From: Leifsonia sp. TF02-11
Lineage (GTDB): Bacteria; Actinomycetota; Actinomycetes; Actinomycetales; Microbacteriaceae
NCBI RefSeq assembly: GCF_017565305.1
Contig: NZ_JAGEKP010000003.1
Span: forward strand, 62,001-126,000
DNA length: 64,000 bases
Direction of reading: 5' to 3'
The notes under the pieces are model-generated. The model was given only the letters and a program-made list of their open reading frames with translations, was not told the origin of the DNA and did not search any database. How positions within the stretch are numbered: the first letter of the stretch is position 1; the number at the start of each line of letters is the position of its first letter. The position numbers and the translations under genes were made by a program. Shown here piece by piece: positions 1-7,611 of this stretch.

Positions 1-972
1 GGTGATCGCGAAGGTCAGCAGGGTCGGGAGGCCGGGAGGGGCGAAGACCAGGACGAACCAGGCCACGATGCCGAGCAGCGCGCCGATTCCGTAGAGCACG
101 CGCCGCGACATCCGGTCGCCCAGCTGCATGAAACCGAAGTAGGTCGCGGCGACGGTGCAGCCCCAGACCAGCACCTGCAGGAGGTCCTGCTCGACGGCGC
201 TGTGCACGCCGGCGGCCTCGTAGACGCGCGGCATGAAGATGCCGGCCTGGCCCGCGACCAGATTCCAGAACCCGTAGACACCGAAGAGGAAGAGCAGCGC
301 GGTGACGTTCACGCGCTTGGAGAAGAGGGCACGCATTCCGCGACCGGAATCGGCGGTGGACACGGCGCCCGTCTTGACGTCCGTCCAGAGCTTCGACTCC
401 GGCAGGCCCTGACGGACCCACCAGACGATGCCGGCCACCACGAAGAGGTGGAAGAAGATGATGCGGCTGCCCAGCAGACCGAGCGGAGCAAGCGCAGCCG
501 CGAGCGCGAAGCCGACGAGCGGGCCGATCGACCAGGCGAGCTGCGCCATCCCGACGTGCTTTGCACGCGCGTGGTCGGGCGCCTGCTCGGCGATGTAGGT
601 CCAGGAGGCCGGCACTCCGGCGCCGACGGCGATCCCGGTGATGAGGAACGCGGCGAAGAGCATCCCGGGGTTCAGGGCGAACACCGCGAGGAGGACGCCG
701 ATCATGTAGAGCAGAAGGTCGTACGTGTAGATGAACTTGCGGCCGAGGCGGTCGGTGAGCGGGCCGCCGAGGATGGCGCCGATGGCCGCGCCGAACGCGT
801 TCGCGCTGAAGGCGGCGAGGATGCCGACGAACCCGTCGGTCAGGTGGAACTCCGCCTGCCAGAACCCGAGGCTGGTGGCGATCGCGATGATCGACCCCGA
901 CTCGATGTAGTTGCTCATGGCGACCGAGCTGGTGGCCCGCCATCCGGTGGTGCTGCTGCTTCCGACTCTCAC
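1..972 (-). CDS. MFS transporter, sugar-porter-like (C-terminus cut by window edge)
   Basis: The 324 visible codons form an uninterrupted frame from a GTG at 972 to the left edge. The start is preceded by AAAGGA. Residues about 60-70 carry the MFS signature GGPLTDRLGRK (loop 2-3, G-x-x-x-D-R-x-G-R-K), following an N-terminal segment typical of the family (SNYIESGSIIAIATSLGFWQ). An alternative ATG lies at 918, but the GTG start keeps the usual 18-residue leader. It follows the RhaM-type mutarotase by 22 bp on the same strand, downstream of a LacI-type operator pair, so it is probably an uptake system for L-rhamnose, L-fucose or a related sugar. The substrate is inferred from context only. Confidence 0.85.
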   Translation of the reverse strand, partial: MRVGSSSTTGWRATSSVAMSNYIESGSIIAIATSLGFWQAEFHLTDGFVGILAAFSANAFGAAIGAILGGPLTDRLGRKFIYTYDLLLYMIGVLLAVFALNPGMLFAAFLITGIAVGAGVPASWTYIAEQAPDHARAKHVGMAQLAWSIGPLVGFALAAALAPLGLLGSRIIFFHLFVVAGIVWWVRQGLPESKLWTDVKTGAVSTADSGRGMRALFSKRVNVTALLFLFGVYGFWNLVAGQAGIFMPRVYEAAGVHSAVEQDLLQVLVWGCTVAATYFGFMQLGDRMSRRVLYGIGALLGIVAWFVLVFAPPGLPTLLTFAIT

Positions 973-994
973 GTCGTTGTGTTTCCTTTACTGC

Positions 995-1312
995 TCACTT
1001 GAGAAAGAAGTACTCGGTCAACCGCTTCATGGTGGAGTCGGGCGCGGCCTCCTCGGCGAAGAAGCCGGCCATGGTCGCCTGCCAGCGCGCGTTGACCTCG
1101 CGCTCATTCATCGCGGCGATCGCACCCTCGAAGTCGTCGGTCTCCAGGACACCGACGACCAGGGCAGCCTCGCGGTCGACGTACAGCGAGTAGTTCGACC
1201 AGCCGGTCTCGCGCAGGGCGTCGAGCATCTCCGGCCAGACGACCTCGTGCGCCGCCAGGTATTCCTCCACCCGCTCCGGCTTGAGCCGCATCGTGAAGCA
1301 CACCCGTTCCAC
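995..1312 (-). CDS. L-rhamnose mutarotase family protein (RhaM-like)
   Basis: This 105-residue protein matches the usual length (about 104) of the RhaM/DUF718 ferredoxin-like mutarotases, which interconvert sugar anomers. Visible family features are RLKPERVEEYLAAHEVVWPEML near the N-terminus and a C-terminal W-Q-x-T-M segment followed by TEYFFLK. The frame is open back to 1399, but that extension would read through both operators. I chose GTG at 1312, which has GAAGAGG five bases upstream. Members of this family are annotated for L-rhamnose and also sit in L-fucose clusters. The adjacent fuconate pathway makes L-fucose a good candidate substrate. It is the first gene of a unit with the MFS transporter. 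Confidence 0.85.
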   Translation of the reverse strand: MERVCFTMRLKPERVEEYLAAHEVVWPEMLDALRETGWSNYSLYVDREAALVVGVLETDDFEGAIAAMNEREVNARWQATMAGFFAEEAAPDSTMKRLTEYFFLK

Positions 1313-1331
1313 ATCAACCTCTTCGTCGCAA

Positions 1332-1358
1332 TGAATCGATTCAACCTGAATCGATTCA
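1332..1358. promoter_or_regulatory. Tandem LacI-type operators
   Basis: Two perfect 12-bp palindromes TGAATCGATTCA at 1332-1343 and 1347-1358 lie 15 bp centre to centre in the divergent rhaM/lacI intergenic region. The central CG is typical of LacI-family operators. They are 20 to 46 bp upstream of the mutarotase start, so a bound repressor would block that promoter. Confidence 0.8.
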
Positions 1359-1417
1359 AAGCGTATCACGGAACCGGACGCCTGCGCCGCCCGCTCCATT
1401 ACGATTGCTGGCGGGAG

Positions 1418-1429
1418 GGAATCGCTTCA
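1418..1429. promoter_or_regulatory. Third, imperfect LacI-type operator over the lacI start
   Basis: GGAATCGCTTCA matches TGAATCGATTCA at 10 of 12 positions and spans the gap between the Shine-Dalgarno sequence (GGGAGGG, 1412-1418) and the ATG at 1429. This suggests autorepression of the regulator. The functional role is inferred. Confidence 0.45.
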
Positions 1430-2439
1430 TGGCTTCTGCAAGCGTCAAAGACGTCGCGGCGCTCGCTCAGGTGTCGGTGGGAACCGTGTCGAACGTGCTC
1501 AACCGCCCCGACATCGTCTCCCCAGAGACCGTCGAGCGGGTGCACCTCGCGATGGAGAAGCTCTCGTACGTGCGCAACGAGGCGGCACGCCAGCTCCGCC
1601 TCGGCCACAGTCAGGCGATCGGCCTCATCTCGCTCAGCGGTGCAAACCCGTTCTTCACCGACGTCGCGACCGCGGCCGAGAACGCGGCATCCGACGCGGG
1701 CTACGAGGTCATCGTCGGCAACAGCAACGAACGCAGCGAGCGCGAGGCCGGCTATCTCAACCTCTTCGAGGAGCTCCGCGTGCGCGGAGTGCTCCTCTCG
1801 CCGGTCGGCGACGTGGCCCCGCGTCTGCGCCGGATGCGCGACCGAGACATCCCCGTCGTCCTGGTCGACCGCGAGAGCAGCGACAGCTCGTTCAGCTCGG
1901 TGACCGTCGACGACGTCGCCGGCGGCGCCCTGGCCGCTCAGCACCTCATCGATACCGGGCGCACGCGCCTCCTGTTCGTGGGAGGCCCCGTCGCCATCCA
2001 ACAGGTGAGCGACCGGCTCGCCGGCGCCCGGTCGGTCGTCGACCAGTACCCCGGCATCGCACTGGAGGAAGTCTTCGGCGACGCGCTCACCGTGCTCGAG
2101 GGCCGCAGGATCGGCCAGACGATCGCCGACCGCGCCCCCGGCGACCGGCCGGACGCGGTCTTCGCCGCCAACGACCTGCTGGCCATCGGCCTCCTGCAGT
2201 CTCTGTTCGTCGGCGGAAGGCTGGCCGTCCCCGACGAGATCGCCCTCGTCGGCTACGACGACATCCTCTTCGCCGGAGCCTCCGTCGTGCCGCTGACCTC
2301 GATCCGGCAGCCGAGCCACCTCATCGGCGAGACCGCCGTCCGGATCCTCCTCGAGGAGGCGGACGACCGGTCGCTGGAGCCGCGGCACATCCGCTACCAG
2401 CCCGAGTTGGTGGTCCGGGAGAGCACGACGCCGCGCTGA
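1429..2439 (+). CDS. LacI family transcriptional regulator
   Basis: A 336-residue repressor with an N-terminal LacI helix-turn-helix (SVKDVAALAQVSVGTVSNVLNRP, residues about 5-27), the hinge region QLRLGHSQAIGLI, and a periplasmic-binding-protein-like effector domain containing VFAANDLLAIGLLQ and the closing segment LTSIRQPSHLIGETAVRILL. Start ATG 1429 follows GGGAGGG with about 10 bases of spacing. An upstream in-frame codon at 1405 has no family sequence in front of it. It is transcribed divergently from the mutarotase/transporter unit and almost certainly binds the TGAATCGATTCA pair. The inducer is unknown, probably L-rhamnose or L-fucose. Confidence 0.95.
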   Translation: MASASVKDVAALAQVSVGTVSNVLNRPDIVSPETVERVHLAMEKLSYVRNEAARQLRLGHSQAIGLISLSGANPFFTDVATAAENAASDAGYEVIVGNSNERSEREAGYLNLFEELRVRGVLLSPVGDVAPRLRRMRDRDIPVVLVDRESSDSSFSSVTVDDVAGGALAAQHLIDTGRTRLLFVGGPVAIQQVSDRLAGARSVVDQYPGIALEEVFGDALTVLEGRRIGQTIADRAPGDRPDAVFAANDLLAIGLLQSLFVGGRLAVPDEIALVGYDDILFAGASVVPLTSIRQPSHLIGETAVRILLEEADDRSLEPRHIRYQPELVVRESTTPR

Positions 2440-2470
2440 GCCGGACCGGCACCCGAGAGGCCGCGGCGCT

Positions 2471-2659
2471 CCGGGCCGCGCGGTGGGCGGGGTAGGTGCC
2501 GGCGATGACGCCGATCACGGATCCGGGCGCGGGGAGCAGCGACGTCGCACCCAGCGCGCGGCGGAGGCCGATCTCGCCTGATCTCTCCTTGACCGACAGG
2601 ATCGTCACGTCGATGATCCCGAGTGCGCCGAGTTCCTCGCAGCGTCGTCGCACGTACAT
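2471..2659 (-). pseudogene. Remnant of a MacB/FtsX-type ABC transporter permease
   Basis: In one minus-strand frame this stretch reads TILSVKERSGEIGLRRALGA and then, after a gap, GSVIGVIAGTYPAHRAAR. These are the two best-known C-terminal motifs of MacB-like permeases. The transmembrane segments that should lie between and before them are missing, there is no ATPase partner, and the fragment is only about 63 codons. I read it as a decayed relic. It accounts for most of the 326-bp space between the LacI gene and the FAH gene. Confidence 0.6.
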
Positions 2660-2716
2660 CCCGCGAGAGCGGTGGCGACGCGCATCGGATGTCCCTCTCC
2701 CGGACCCGATCTTGGA

Positions 2717-2728
2717 TTCCTATAGGAA
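2717..2728. promoter_or_regulatory. Putative GntR operator 1 (FAH-SDR operon)
   Basis: Perfect 12-bp palindrome TTCCTATAGGAA, 38 bp upstream of the FAH-family start codon. It shares the core TCCTATAGGA with sites at 5777-5792 and 8800-8815, each in front of another gene of the same pathway. Confidence 0.7.
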
Positions 2729-2765
2729 ATAGTAATAGGCTGTAAGTCCCTGCGAAAGGACCCCG

Positions 2766-3617
2766 ATGCGATACATGCGACTCGGCCCCGCCGGCGCGGA
2801 GCTCCCGGTCGTCAGCGACGGCGAGACCGCGTGGGATCTGCGCCCCCTGACGGCCCACATCGACGGCGCCTTCCTGGCCTCCGACGGACTCGCCCGCGCG
2901 GAGGCCGCCGTCCTGGCGGGGACGCTTCCCGCGATCGACACGGCAGGGCTCCGCGTCGGCGCTCCGATCGCCCGCCCGCAGGCGGTCATCTGCATCGGGA
3001 TGAACTATGCGGCACACGCCAGAGAATCCGGAGCCGAGCCGCCGAGCGACATCGTGGTGTTCTACAAGCACCCGAACACCGTGGTCGGGCCGAACGACGA
3101 CATCCTGCTCCCGCCGGGCTCGACGACGACCGACTGGGAGGTGGAGCTCGCGGCCGTCATCGGCACCCGCGCCCGCTACCTCTCCTCCCCCGCCGAGGCG
3201 CTGGGCCACATCGCCGGATTCGCTGTCTCGAACGACGTGTCGGAGCGCGAGTATCAGCTCCAGCGCTCGCTGGGCCAGTGGAGCAAGGGCAAGAGCTTCG
3301 AGACGTTCAATCCGCTCGGCCCCTGGCTCGTGCCGACCGCGGAGGTCGGCGACGGGTCGGGGCTGCGGATCTGGTCCACGGTCGACGGCGAACCCCGGCA
3401 GGACTCGAACACCTCCGACCTGATCTTCGGCGTCGCCGAGATCGTCTACCGGCTCAGCCAGTTCACCGCCCTCGAGCCGGGCGACCTGATCAACACCGGC
3501 ACACCGGAGGGCGTCGGGCTCTCCGGGCGTTTCCCCTACCTCGGCGTCGGCGACGAGGTGCGAATCGGGATCGACGGTCTCGGCGAGCAGGCGAGCACGG
3601 TCCGCGCGGCGCGCTGA
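2766..3617 (+). CDS. Fumarylacetoacetate hydrolase family protein, probable 2,4-diketo-3-deoxy-L-fuconate hydrolase
   Basis: A 283-residue FAH-fold enzyme. Conserved elements are CIGMNYAAHARE (76-87), the metal ligands in DWEVELA (E125, E127) and SNDVSER (D157), the WSKGKSFETFNPLGPWL segment (172-188) and NTGTPEGVGLS near the C-terminus. In the oxidative L-fucose pathway an FAH-family enzyme cleaves 2,4-diketo-3-deoxy-L-fuconate to pyruvate and L-lactate. That role is assigned from the neighbours, since the family also includes acylpyruvases. GAAAGGA lies just upstream. It is first in an operon with the SDR gene, 44 bp downstream, and sits behind the GntR-type palindrome. Confidence 0.85.
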   Translation: MRYMRLGPAGAELPVVSDGETAWDLRPLTAHIDGAFLASDGLARAEAAVLAGTLPAIDTAGLRVGAPIARPQAVICIGMNYAAHARESGAEPPSDIVVFYKHPNTVVGPNDDILLPPGSTTTDWEVELAAVIGTRARYLSSPAEALGHIAGFAVSNDVSEREYQLQRSLGQWSKGKSFETFNPLGPWLVPTAEVGDGSGLRIWSTVDGEPRQDSNTSDLIFGVAEIVYRLSQFTALEPGDLINTGTPEGVGLSGRFPYLGVGDEVRIGIDGLGEQASTVRAAR

Positions 3618-3661
3618 CCCGGCGAACACGAACAGATCACACCAGCGCGAAGGAGACGTCG

Positions 3662-4408
3662 TTGTCCGATTTCGAAGGGCTCGTGGCCGCGGTCACGGGT
3701 GGAGCATCCGGCCTCGGCAGGGCCATCGCCGACGAGCTCGCGAGCCGAGGCGCCCGCGTCTACGCGCTCGACCTCGACGCGGCAGCGGTCGCCGCACCCC
3801 ACGTCGGCATCCGCTGCGACATCGGTGACGACGCCAGCGTGCGCTCCGCGATCCAGCAGGTGGCCGCCGACGCCGGCCGGCTCGACATCGTGATCGCCAA
3901 CGCCGGCATCGGCGCCCAGGGCGACGTGGAGGCCAACGACGACGCCGAGTGGACGCGCGTCCTCAACGTCAACGTGATCGGCTCCGCCCGCACCGTCCGA
4001 CACGCGCTTCCCCACCTGAAGGCCTCCCCCTCGCCGGCAGTCGTCTTCACCAGCTCCATCGCCGCGTGGGCCGGCCTCCCCCAGCGCGTGCTCTACTCCG
4101 CCTCCAAAGGCGCCATCTCGGCCATGACCCTCGCGATCGCAGCCGACTGCCTCCCCCTCGGCATCCGCGTCAACGCCGTCGCGCCGGGAACCGCGGACAC
4201 CCCGTGGGTGGGCCGCCTCCTCGACGACGCCGCCGACCCCCACGCCGAACGCGCCGCACTGGAAGCCCGCCAGCCCAGCGGCCGGCTGGTGCAGCCGCAG
4301 GAGGTCGCCGACGCCGTCGCCTACCTCGCCTCGCCACGCTCGACCTCCACCAACGGCGTCATCCTCGCCGTCGACGGCGGCATGTACTCCCTCCGCCCCC
4401 GCCGCTGA
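3662..4408 (+). CDS. SDR family oxidoreductase, probable 2-keto-3-deoxy-L-fuconate dehydrogenase
   Basis: A classical short-chain dehydrogenase of 248 residues. TGGASGLG (12-19) binds the cofactor, the acidic residue at the end of beta 2 (YALDLD) favours NAD, and NAG, the catalytic Ser (FTSSIAAW, about 131), Tyr145 and Lys149 (YSASK) are intact. Translation starts at TTG 3662, five bases after AAGGAGA, and no ATG fits better. In the oxidative fucose route an SDR oxidises the C4 hydroxyl of 2-keto-3-deoxy-L-fuconate to the diketo acid used by the upstream FAH enzyme. The specific substrate is inferred from the operon. Confidence 0.87.
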   Translation: MSDFEGLVAAVTGGASGLGRAIADELASRGARVYALDLDAAAVAAPHVGIRCDIGDDASVRSAIQQVAADAGRLDIVIANAGIGAQGDVEANDDAEWTRVLNVNVIGSARTVRHALPHLKASPSPAVVFTSSIAAWAGLPQRVLYSASKGAISAMTLAIAADCLPLGIRVNAVAPGTADTPWVGRLLDDAADPHAERAALEARQPSGRLVQPQEVADAVAYLASPRSTSTNGVILAVDGGMYSLRPRR

Positions 4409-4425
4409 CGCAGCCGAACGGGAGT

Positions 4426-4486
4426 GCCGAAGGGCACGTTGTTGTCCCTTTCGCGTGCCGAAAGGGACAACAACGTGCCCTTCGGC
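4426..4486. terminator. Perfect 28-bp inverted repeat between convergent genes
   Basis: Arms 4426-4453 and 4459-4486 are exactly complementary, with a 5-base loop CGTGC. The element sits between the SDR stop (4408) and the fuconate dehydratase stop (4492), so it can act as a shared bidirectional terminator. There is no T-tract. The stem is long and rich in homopyrimidine runs (TTGTTGTCCC), unlike ordinary short GC hairpins, so it may also be a dispersed repeat. Confidence 0.75.
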
Positions 4487-4491
4487 GTCCG

Positions 4492-5772
4492 TCAGGGGAG
4501 GTAGCGGTGCGCGTACAGCGACTCGGGCAGCATCTCCATGCCGGTGCCCGGCGTCAGCGGAGCGCGGTAGCGGCCGCCGACCAGCTCGACCGGAGCGACG
4601 AAGTGCTCGTGGAGGTGCTTGGTGTACTCGATCATGCGACCCTCCTGGCTGCCGGAGACCGCGACGAAGTCGAACATCGAGAAGTGCTGCACCGCTTCGC
4701 AGAGCCCCACGCCGCCGGCGTGCGGGCACACCGGTACACCGAACTTCGCGGCCAGCAGCAGGATGGCAAGGTTCTCGTTCACCCCCGCGACGCGCGTCGA
4801 GTCGATCTGCACGATAGCGGTGGCGTCGGCCTGCAGCAGCTGCTTGAACAGCACGCGGCTCATCGCGTGCTCCCCGGTCGCGATGGGCACGGGTGCCACG
4901 GCGCGCGCGATGGCGGCGTGGGCGAGCACGTCGTCGGGACTGGTCGGCTCCTCGACCCAGGCGAGGTCGAACGGCTCGAGTGCGCGGATCCACTCGACGG
5001 CCTGGTCGCGATCCCAGCGCTGGTTCGCGTCGATGGCGATCCGGATGTCGGGTCCGACCTCGTCGCGCGCGATCCGGAGGCGACGCAGGTCGTCCTCCAG
5101 CCGGTCGCCGACTTTGAGCTTGATCTGCAGGAAGCCGTCGTCCACGGCTTCTCGCGCCAGCCTGCGCAGCTTGTCGTCGGAGTACCCGAGCCAGCCGGGC
5201 GTCGTCGTGTAACCGGGATAGCCGGTTGCCAGGATCTCCGCCTCGCGACCGGCGCGGCTGGGCTCCGCCGCGCGCAGGAGCGCGAGCGCATCCTCCGGCG
5301 TCAGCGCGTCGCTGAGGTAGCGGAAGTCGACCAGAGCGACGAGCTCCTCCGGCGTCATCCGCGCGAGGAGCTGCCACAGCGGGAGGCCGGCGCGCTTGGC
5401 CTTGAGATCCCAGAAAGCGTTGACCACGGCGCCGATCGCCATGTGCATGACGCCCTTCTCGGGACCGAGCCAGCGCAGTTGCGAGTCGTAGACGAACTCG
5501 CGCCAGAATCCGCCGAGGTCGTCGAGGATCGCCTCAACGTCGCGCCCGATCACCCGCTGCGCCAGCGCCTCGATGGCCGCGACCTGGACGTCGTTTCCTC
5601 GACCGATGGTGAAGACGAAGGAGTGGCCCTCCAACGCGTCCGGGGCGTCCGTGCGCACGCGCAGGTAGGCGGCGGAGTAGTCGGGGTCGGGGTTCATCGC
5701 GTCCGAGCCGTCGAGGAACGCCGAGGTCTCGAAGCGCACGTCCAGGGTCTCGAAGCCGATCACGGTGCTCAT
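4492..5772 (-). CDS. L-fuconate dehydratase
   Basis: A 426-residue enolase-superfamily enzyme, the length of bacterial FucD and human ENOSF1. All catalytic residues are present: K218 and K220 (IKLKVG), metal ligands D248 (DANQRWD), E274 (WVEEPT) and E301 (ATGEHAM), and H351 ([11 protein letters not shown]). The N-terminal DVRFETS...[16 protein letters not shown] is diagnostic of the fuconate dehydratase subgroup. It dehydrates L-fuconate to 2-keto-3-deoxy-L-fuconate. ATG 5772 is preceded by AGGA inside the palindromic operator at 5777-5792. It lies convergent to the FAH-SDR operon and downstream of gntR on the same strand, with its own promoter. Confidence 0.95.
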   Translation of the reverse strand: MSTVIGFETLDVRFETSAFLDGSDAMNPDPDYSAAYLRVRTDAPDALEGHSFVFTIGRGNDVQVAAIEALAQRVIGRDVEAILDDLGGFWREFVYDSQLRWLGPEKGVMHMAIGAVVNAFWDLKAKRAGLPLWQLLARMTPEELVALVDFRYLSDALTPEDALALLRAAEPSRAGREAEILATGYPGYTTTPGWLGYSDDKLRRLAREAVDDGFLQIKLKVGDRLEDDLRRLRIARDEVGPDIRIAIDANQRWDRDQAVEWIRALEPFDLAWVEEPTSPDDVLAHAAIARAVAPVPIATGEHAMSRVLFKQLLQADATAIVQIDSTRVAGVNENLAILLLAAKFGVPVCPHAGGVGLCEAVQHFSMFDFVAVSGSQEGRMIEYTKHLHEHFVAPVELVGGRYRAPLTPGTGMEMLPESLYAHRYLP

Positions 5773-5776
5773 GTCA

Positions 5777-5792
5777 ATATCCTATTGGATAT
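5777..5792. promoter_or_regulatory. Putative GntR operator 2 (fuconate dehydratase)
   Basis: ATATCCTATTGGATAT has perfect 6-bp arms ATATCC/GGATAT around TATT and lies 4 bp upstream of the dehydratase start codon, covering its ribosome binding site (AGGAT on the minus strand). Binding here would block both transcription and ribosome access. Confidence 0.7.
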
Positions 5793-5832
5793 AGCCACAA
5801 AGTCTCCAGCTGAGACCCGCGCACACGCGAGA

Positions 5833-5860
5833 ACGCCCACGTGGTCAGGCACGTGGGCGT
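5833..5860 (-). terminator. Hairpin downstream of gntR
   Basis: Arms ACGCCCACGTG (5833-5843) and CACGTGGGCGT (5850-5860) form an 11-bp stem with a 6-base loop, 27 bp after the gntR stop codon. There is no strong T-tract, so it is a terminator candidate only. Confidence 0.55.
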
Positions 5861-5886
5861 CGTCTCGACGGCGTCTCTCGCGGGAG

Positions 5887-6597
5887 TTACCGGGCCTCGG
5901 CGGCCTTCAGGCTCGACGAGATGCGCGCGTACGACGTGGTGAGATGGTTGCGCATCGCCTTCTCGGCCCGAGGTCCGTCGCCGGCACGCAATGCCTCCAG
6001 CACCGCCTCGTGCTCTCCGGAGGTCTCATCGACGACACCGTGCGTGAAGTAGATGCGGTACTGGTGGAGGTGAGGGCGCAGCCGCACGATCGCGTCGGCC
6101 AGCAGCCCGTTGCCGGAGTGGATGGCGATCAGACGGTGGAACTCGGCATCCTGGTTGGCGAAGTCTTTGTAGTCCTTGAACCGGTCGTCTCCGGAATGCG
6201 ACGCCTGGCCGCTGCGGTGCATGTCTTCGCAGAGCTGCTCGAGCTGATCGAGGGTCTCCGCGTCGATCTCGCCGGCGGCATGGCGGGCGGCGTACGGCTC
6301 CAGCAGCCGCCGCATCTCGAACAGCTCCCGGAGTCCCTCGCTGTCGAGCAACGGCGCGGCCGTGTAGCCCTTGAGCGCCTTCTTCACGACGAGCCCTTCG
6401 GACTCCAGCCGCGCGAGCGCCTCGCGCACCGGCGTGGGTGAGACGCCCAGCTGGCGCGCGATCCCGTCGATGCTTGCGCGGCTGCCCGGCTCGATCACCT
6501 GGTCCATCAGCAAGCCGAGCACCGCGTCGTAGACGTCGTCGGCCAGCGCGCGACGCGCGGGCAGCAAGTGTTCGCCAGCGGAAGGTTCGATGCTCAT
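5887..6597 (-). CDS. GntR family transcriptional regulator (FCD/FadR type)
   Basis: A 236-residue regulator with an N-terminal winged helix (SIDGIARQLGVSPTPVREALARLESEGLV, residues about 42-70) and a C-terminal FCD ligand-binding domain whose metal-binding histidines appear in DAEFHRLI, EHEAVLEAL and MRNHLTTSY. ATG 6597 has AGG eight bases upstream. The ATG at 6603 lacks a usable site. Its position in the middle of the fuconate genes, with matching palindromes in front of three neighbouring units, makes it the probable pathway regulator. FCD regulators usually respond to a small carboxylate, here perhaps L-fuconate or a keto-acid intermediate. Confidence 0.93.
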   Translation of the reverse strand: MSIEPSAGEHLLPARRALADDVYDAVLGLLMDQVIEPGSRASIDGIARQLGVSPTPVREALARLESEGLVVKKALKGYTAAPLLDSEGLRELFEMRRLLEPYAARHAAGEIDAETLDQLEQLCEDMHRSGQASHSGDDRFKDYKDFANQDAEFHRLIAIHSGNGLLADAIVRLRPHLHQYRIYFTHGVVDETSGEHEAVLEALRAGDGPRAEKAMRNHLTTSYARISSSLKAAEAR

Positions 6598-6627
6598 GTG
6601 CACATCCTAGGCTCGCGAGCCCGATCG

Positions 6628-7611
6628 CTAGAGGAAAGAGGATGCAGGATCGACGGGAGCGATCAGACGCTCCGCATCCAACTCGGCCCAGAGCGCAGCC
6701 GGAACGTCAGGCGCGGCCAGGGCGGCGTTGCGGACGATCTGCTCCGGGGTGTCCGCGCCGAGCACGACGGTTGAGACCGCGGGATGCCGGAGCGGGAATT
6801 GCACCGCCAACTGCGGGAGCGTGACGCCGTAGAGTGCGGCGACATCGGCGATCCGGTCGACGCGTCGGATCAGCGCTTCCGGGGCCGCGGCGTAGTCGAA
6901 CGTCGCCCCGGCGACAGGCCGATCGGTGGCGAGGAGGCCGGAGTTGAACACCGCCGCGACCACCACCTGCACGCCGCGCTCCTCCGCCGCCGGCAGCAGA
7001 TCGGCCGCAGCCGTGCCGTCCAGCAGCGTGTACCTGCCCGCGCACATGACGATGTCGAGGTCGGTCTCCCGAACGAACCGCGACAGCATCGCGGACTGGT
7101 TCATCCCGGCACCGTAGGCGCGGATCACGCCTTGCGACCGCAGCTCCGCCAGGGCGGGGAAGGCGCCGTCGAGCGCCTCCCGTTCGTGGTCGTCGGGATC
7201 GTGGACGAACAGGATGTCGATGCGGTCGAGACCGAGCCGGGTCAGGGAGTCCTCCACGGACCGCAGCACGCCGTCGCGGGAGAAGTCGAAGCGGCGCCGC
7301 AGCGTCGACGGCACGTCGAACAGGTTGCCGATGTCGCTCTGGCCCGGGCGGTAGTCCGGGTTCGGTTCCAGCAGGCGGCCGATCTTGGTCGACACCACGT
7401 ACTCGTCTCGCGGCAGGCCGCGCAGGCCTTCGCCGAGCCGCTCCTCCGCCAGCCCGAGCCCGTAGTGGGGTGCGACGTCGAAGTAGCGGATCCCGGCCTC
7501 CCACGCGGCGGGGATGATCGCCGGCCACACGTCGTCCGGGCGAGCGGCGTACAGATTGCCGAGCGCGGCGACGCCGTACCCGATCGCGCCCAGCTCCACG
7601 CTCGTCATCAT
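6628..7611 (-). CDS. Aldo/keto reductase, probable L-fucose (D-threo-aldose) 1-dehydrogenase
   Basis: A 327-residue aldo-keto reductase with the catalytic tetrad D45, Y50 (YFDVAPHYG), K76 (STKIGRLL) and H137 (ILFVHDPDD). The motif ALGNLY near residue 20 and the YFDVAPHYGLGLAEERLGEGL segment are typical of the D-threo-aldose/L-fucose dehydrogenase group, which oxidises L-fucose to L-fuconolactone. The ATG at 7611 overlaps the TGA of the upstream enolase-superfamily gene (ATGA), so the two are translationally coupled. It would supply the first oxidative step of the pathway. D-arabinose or L-galactose are alternative substrates known for this group. Confidence 0.88.
   Translation of the reverse strand: MMTSVELGAIGYGVAALGNLYAARPDDVWPAIIPAAWEAGIRYFDVAPHYGLGLAEERLGEGLRGLPRDEYVVSTKIGRLLEPNPDYRPGQSDIGNLFDVPSTLRRRFDFSRDGVLRSVEDSLTRLGLDRIDILFVHDPDDHEREALDGAFPALAELRSQGVIRAYGAGMNQSAMLSRFVRETDLDIVMCAGRYTLLDGTAAADLLPAAEERGVQVVVAAVFNSGLLATDRPVAGATFDYAAAPEALIRRVDRIADVAALYGVTLPQLAVQFPLRHPAVSTVVLGADTPEQIVRNAALAAPDVPAALWAELDAERLIAPVDPASSFL

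Noticed and set aside
2394-3629. A 411-codon minus-strand frame opposite the FAH gene
   Set aside because: No family-like sequence, composition typical of antisense frames, and the plus strand encodes a complete enzyme.
3949-6441. An 830-codon open frame on the plus strand across the SDR, fuconate dehydratase and gntR genes
   Set aside because: It is Arg/Pro/His-rich frame noise opposite or out of phase with three clearly conserved genes; long empty frames are expected at this GC content.
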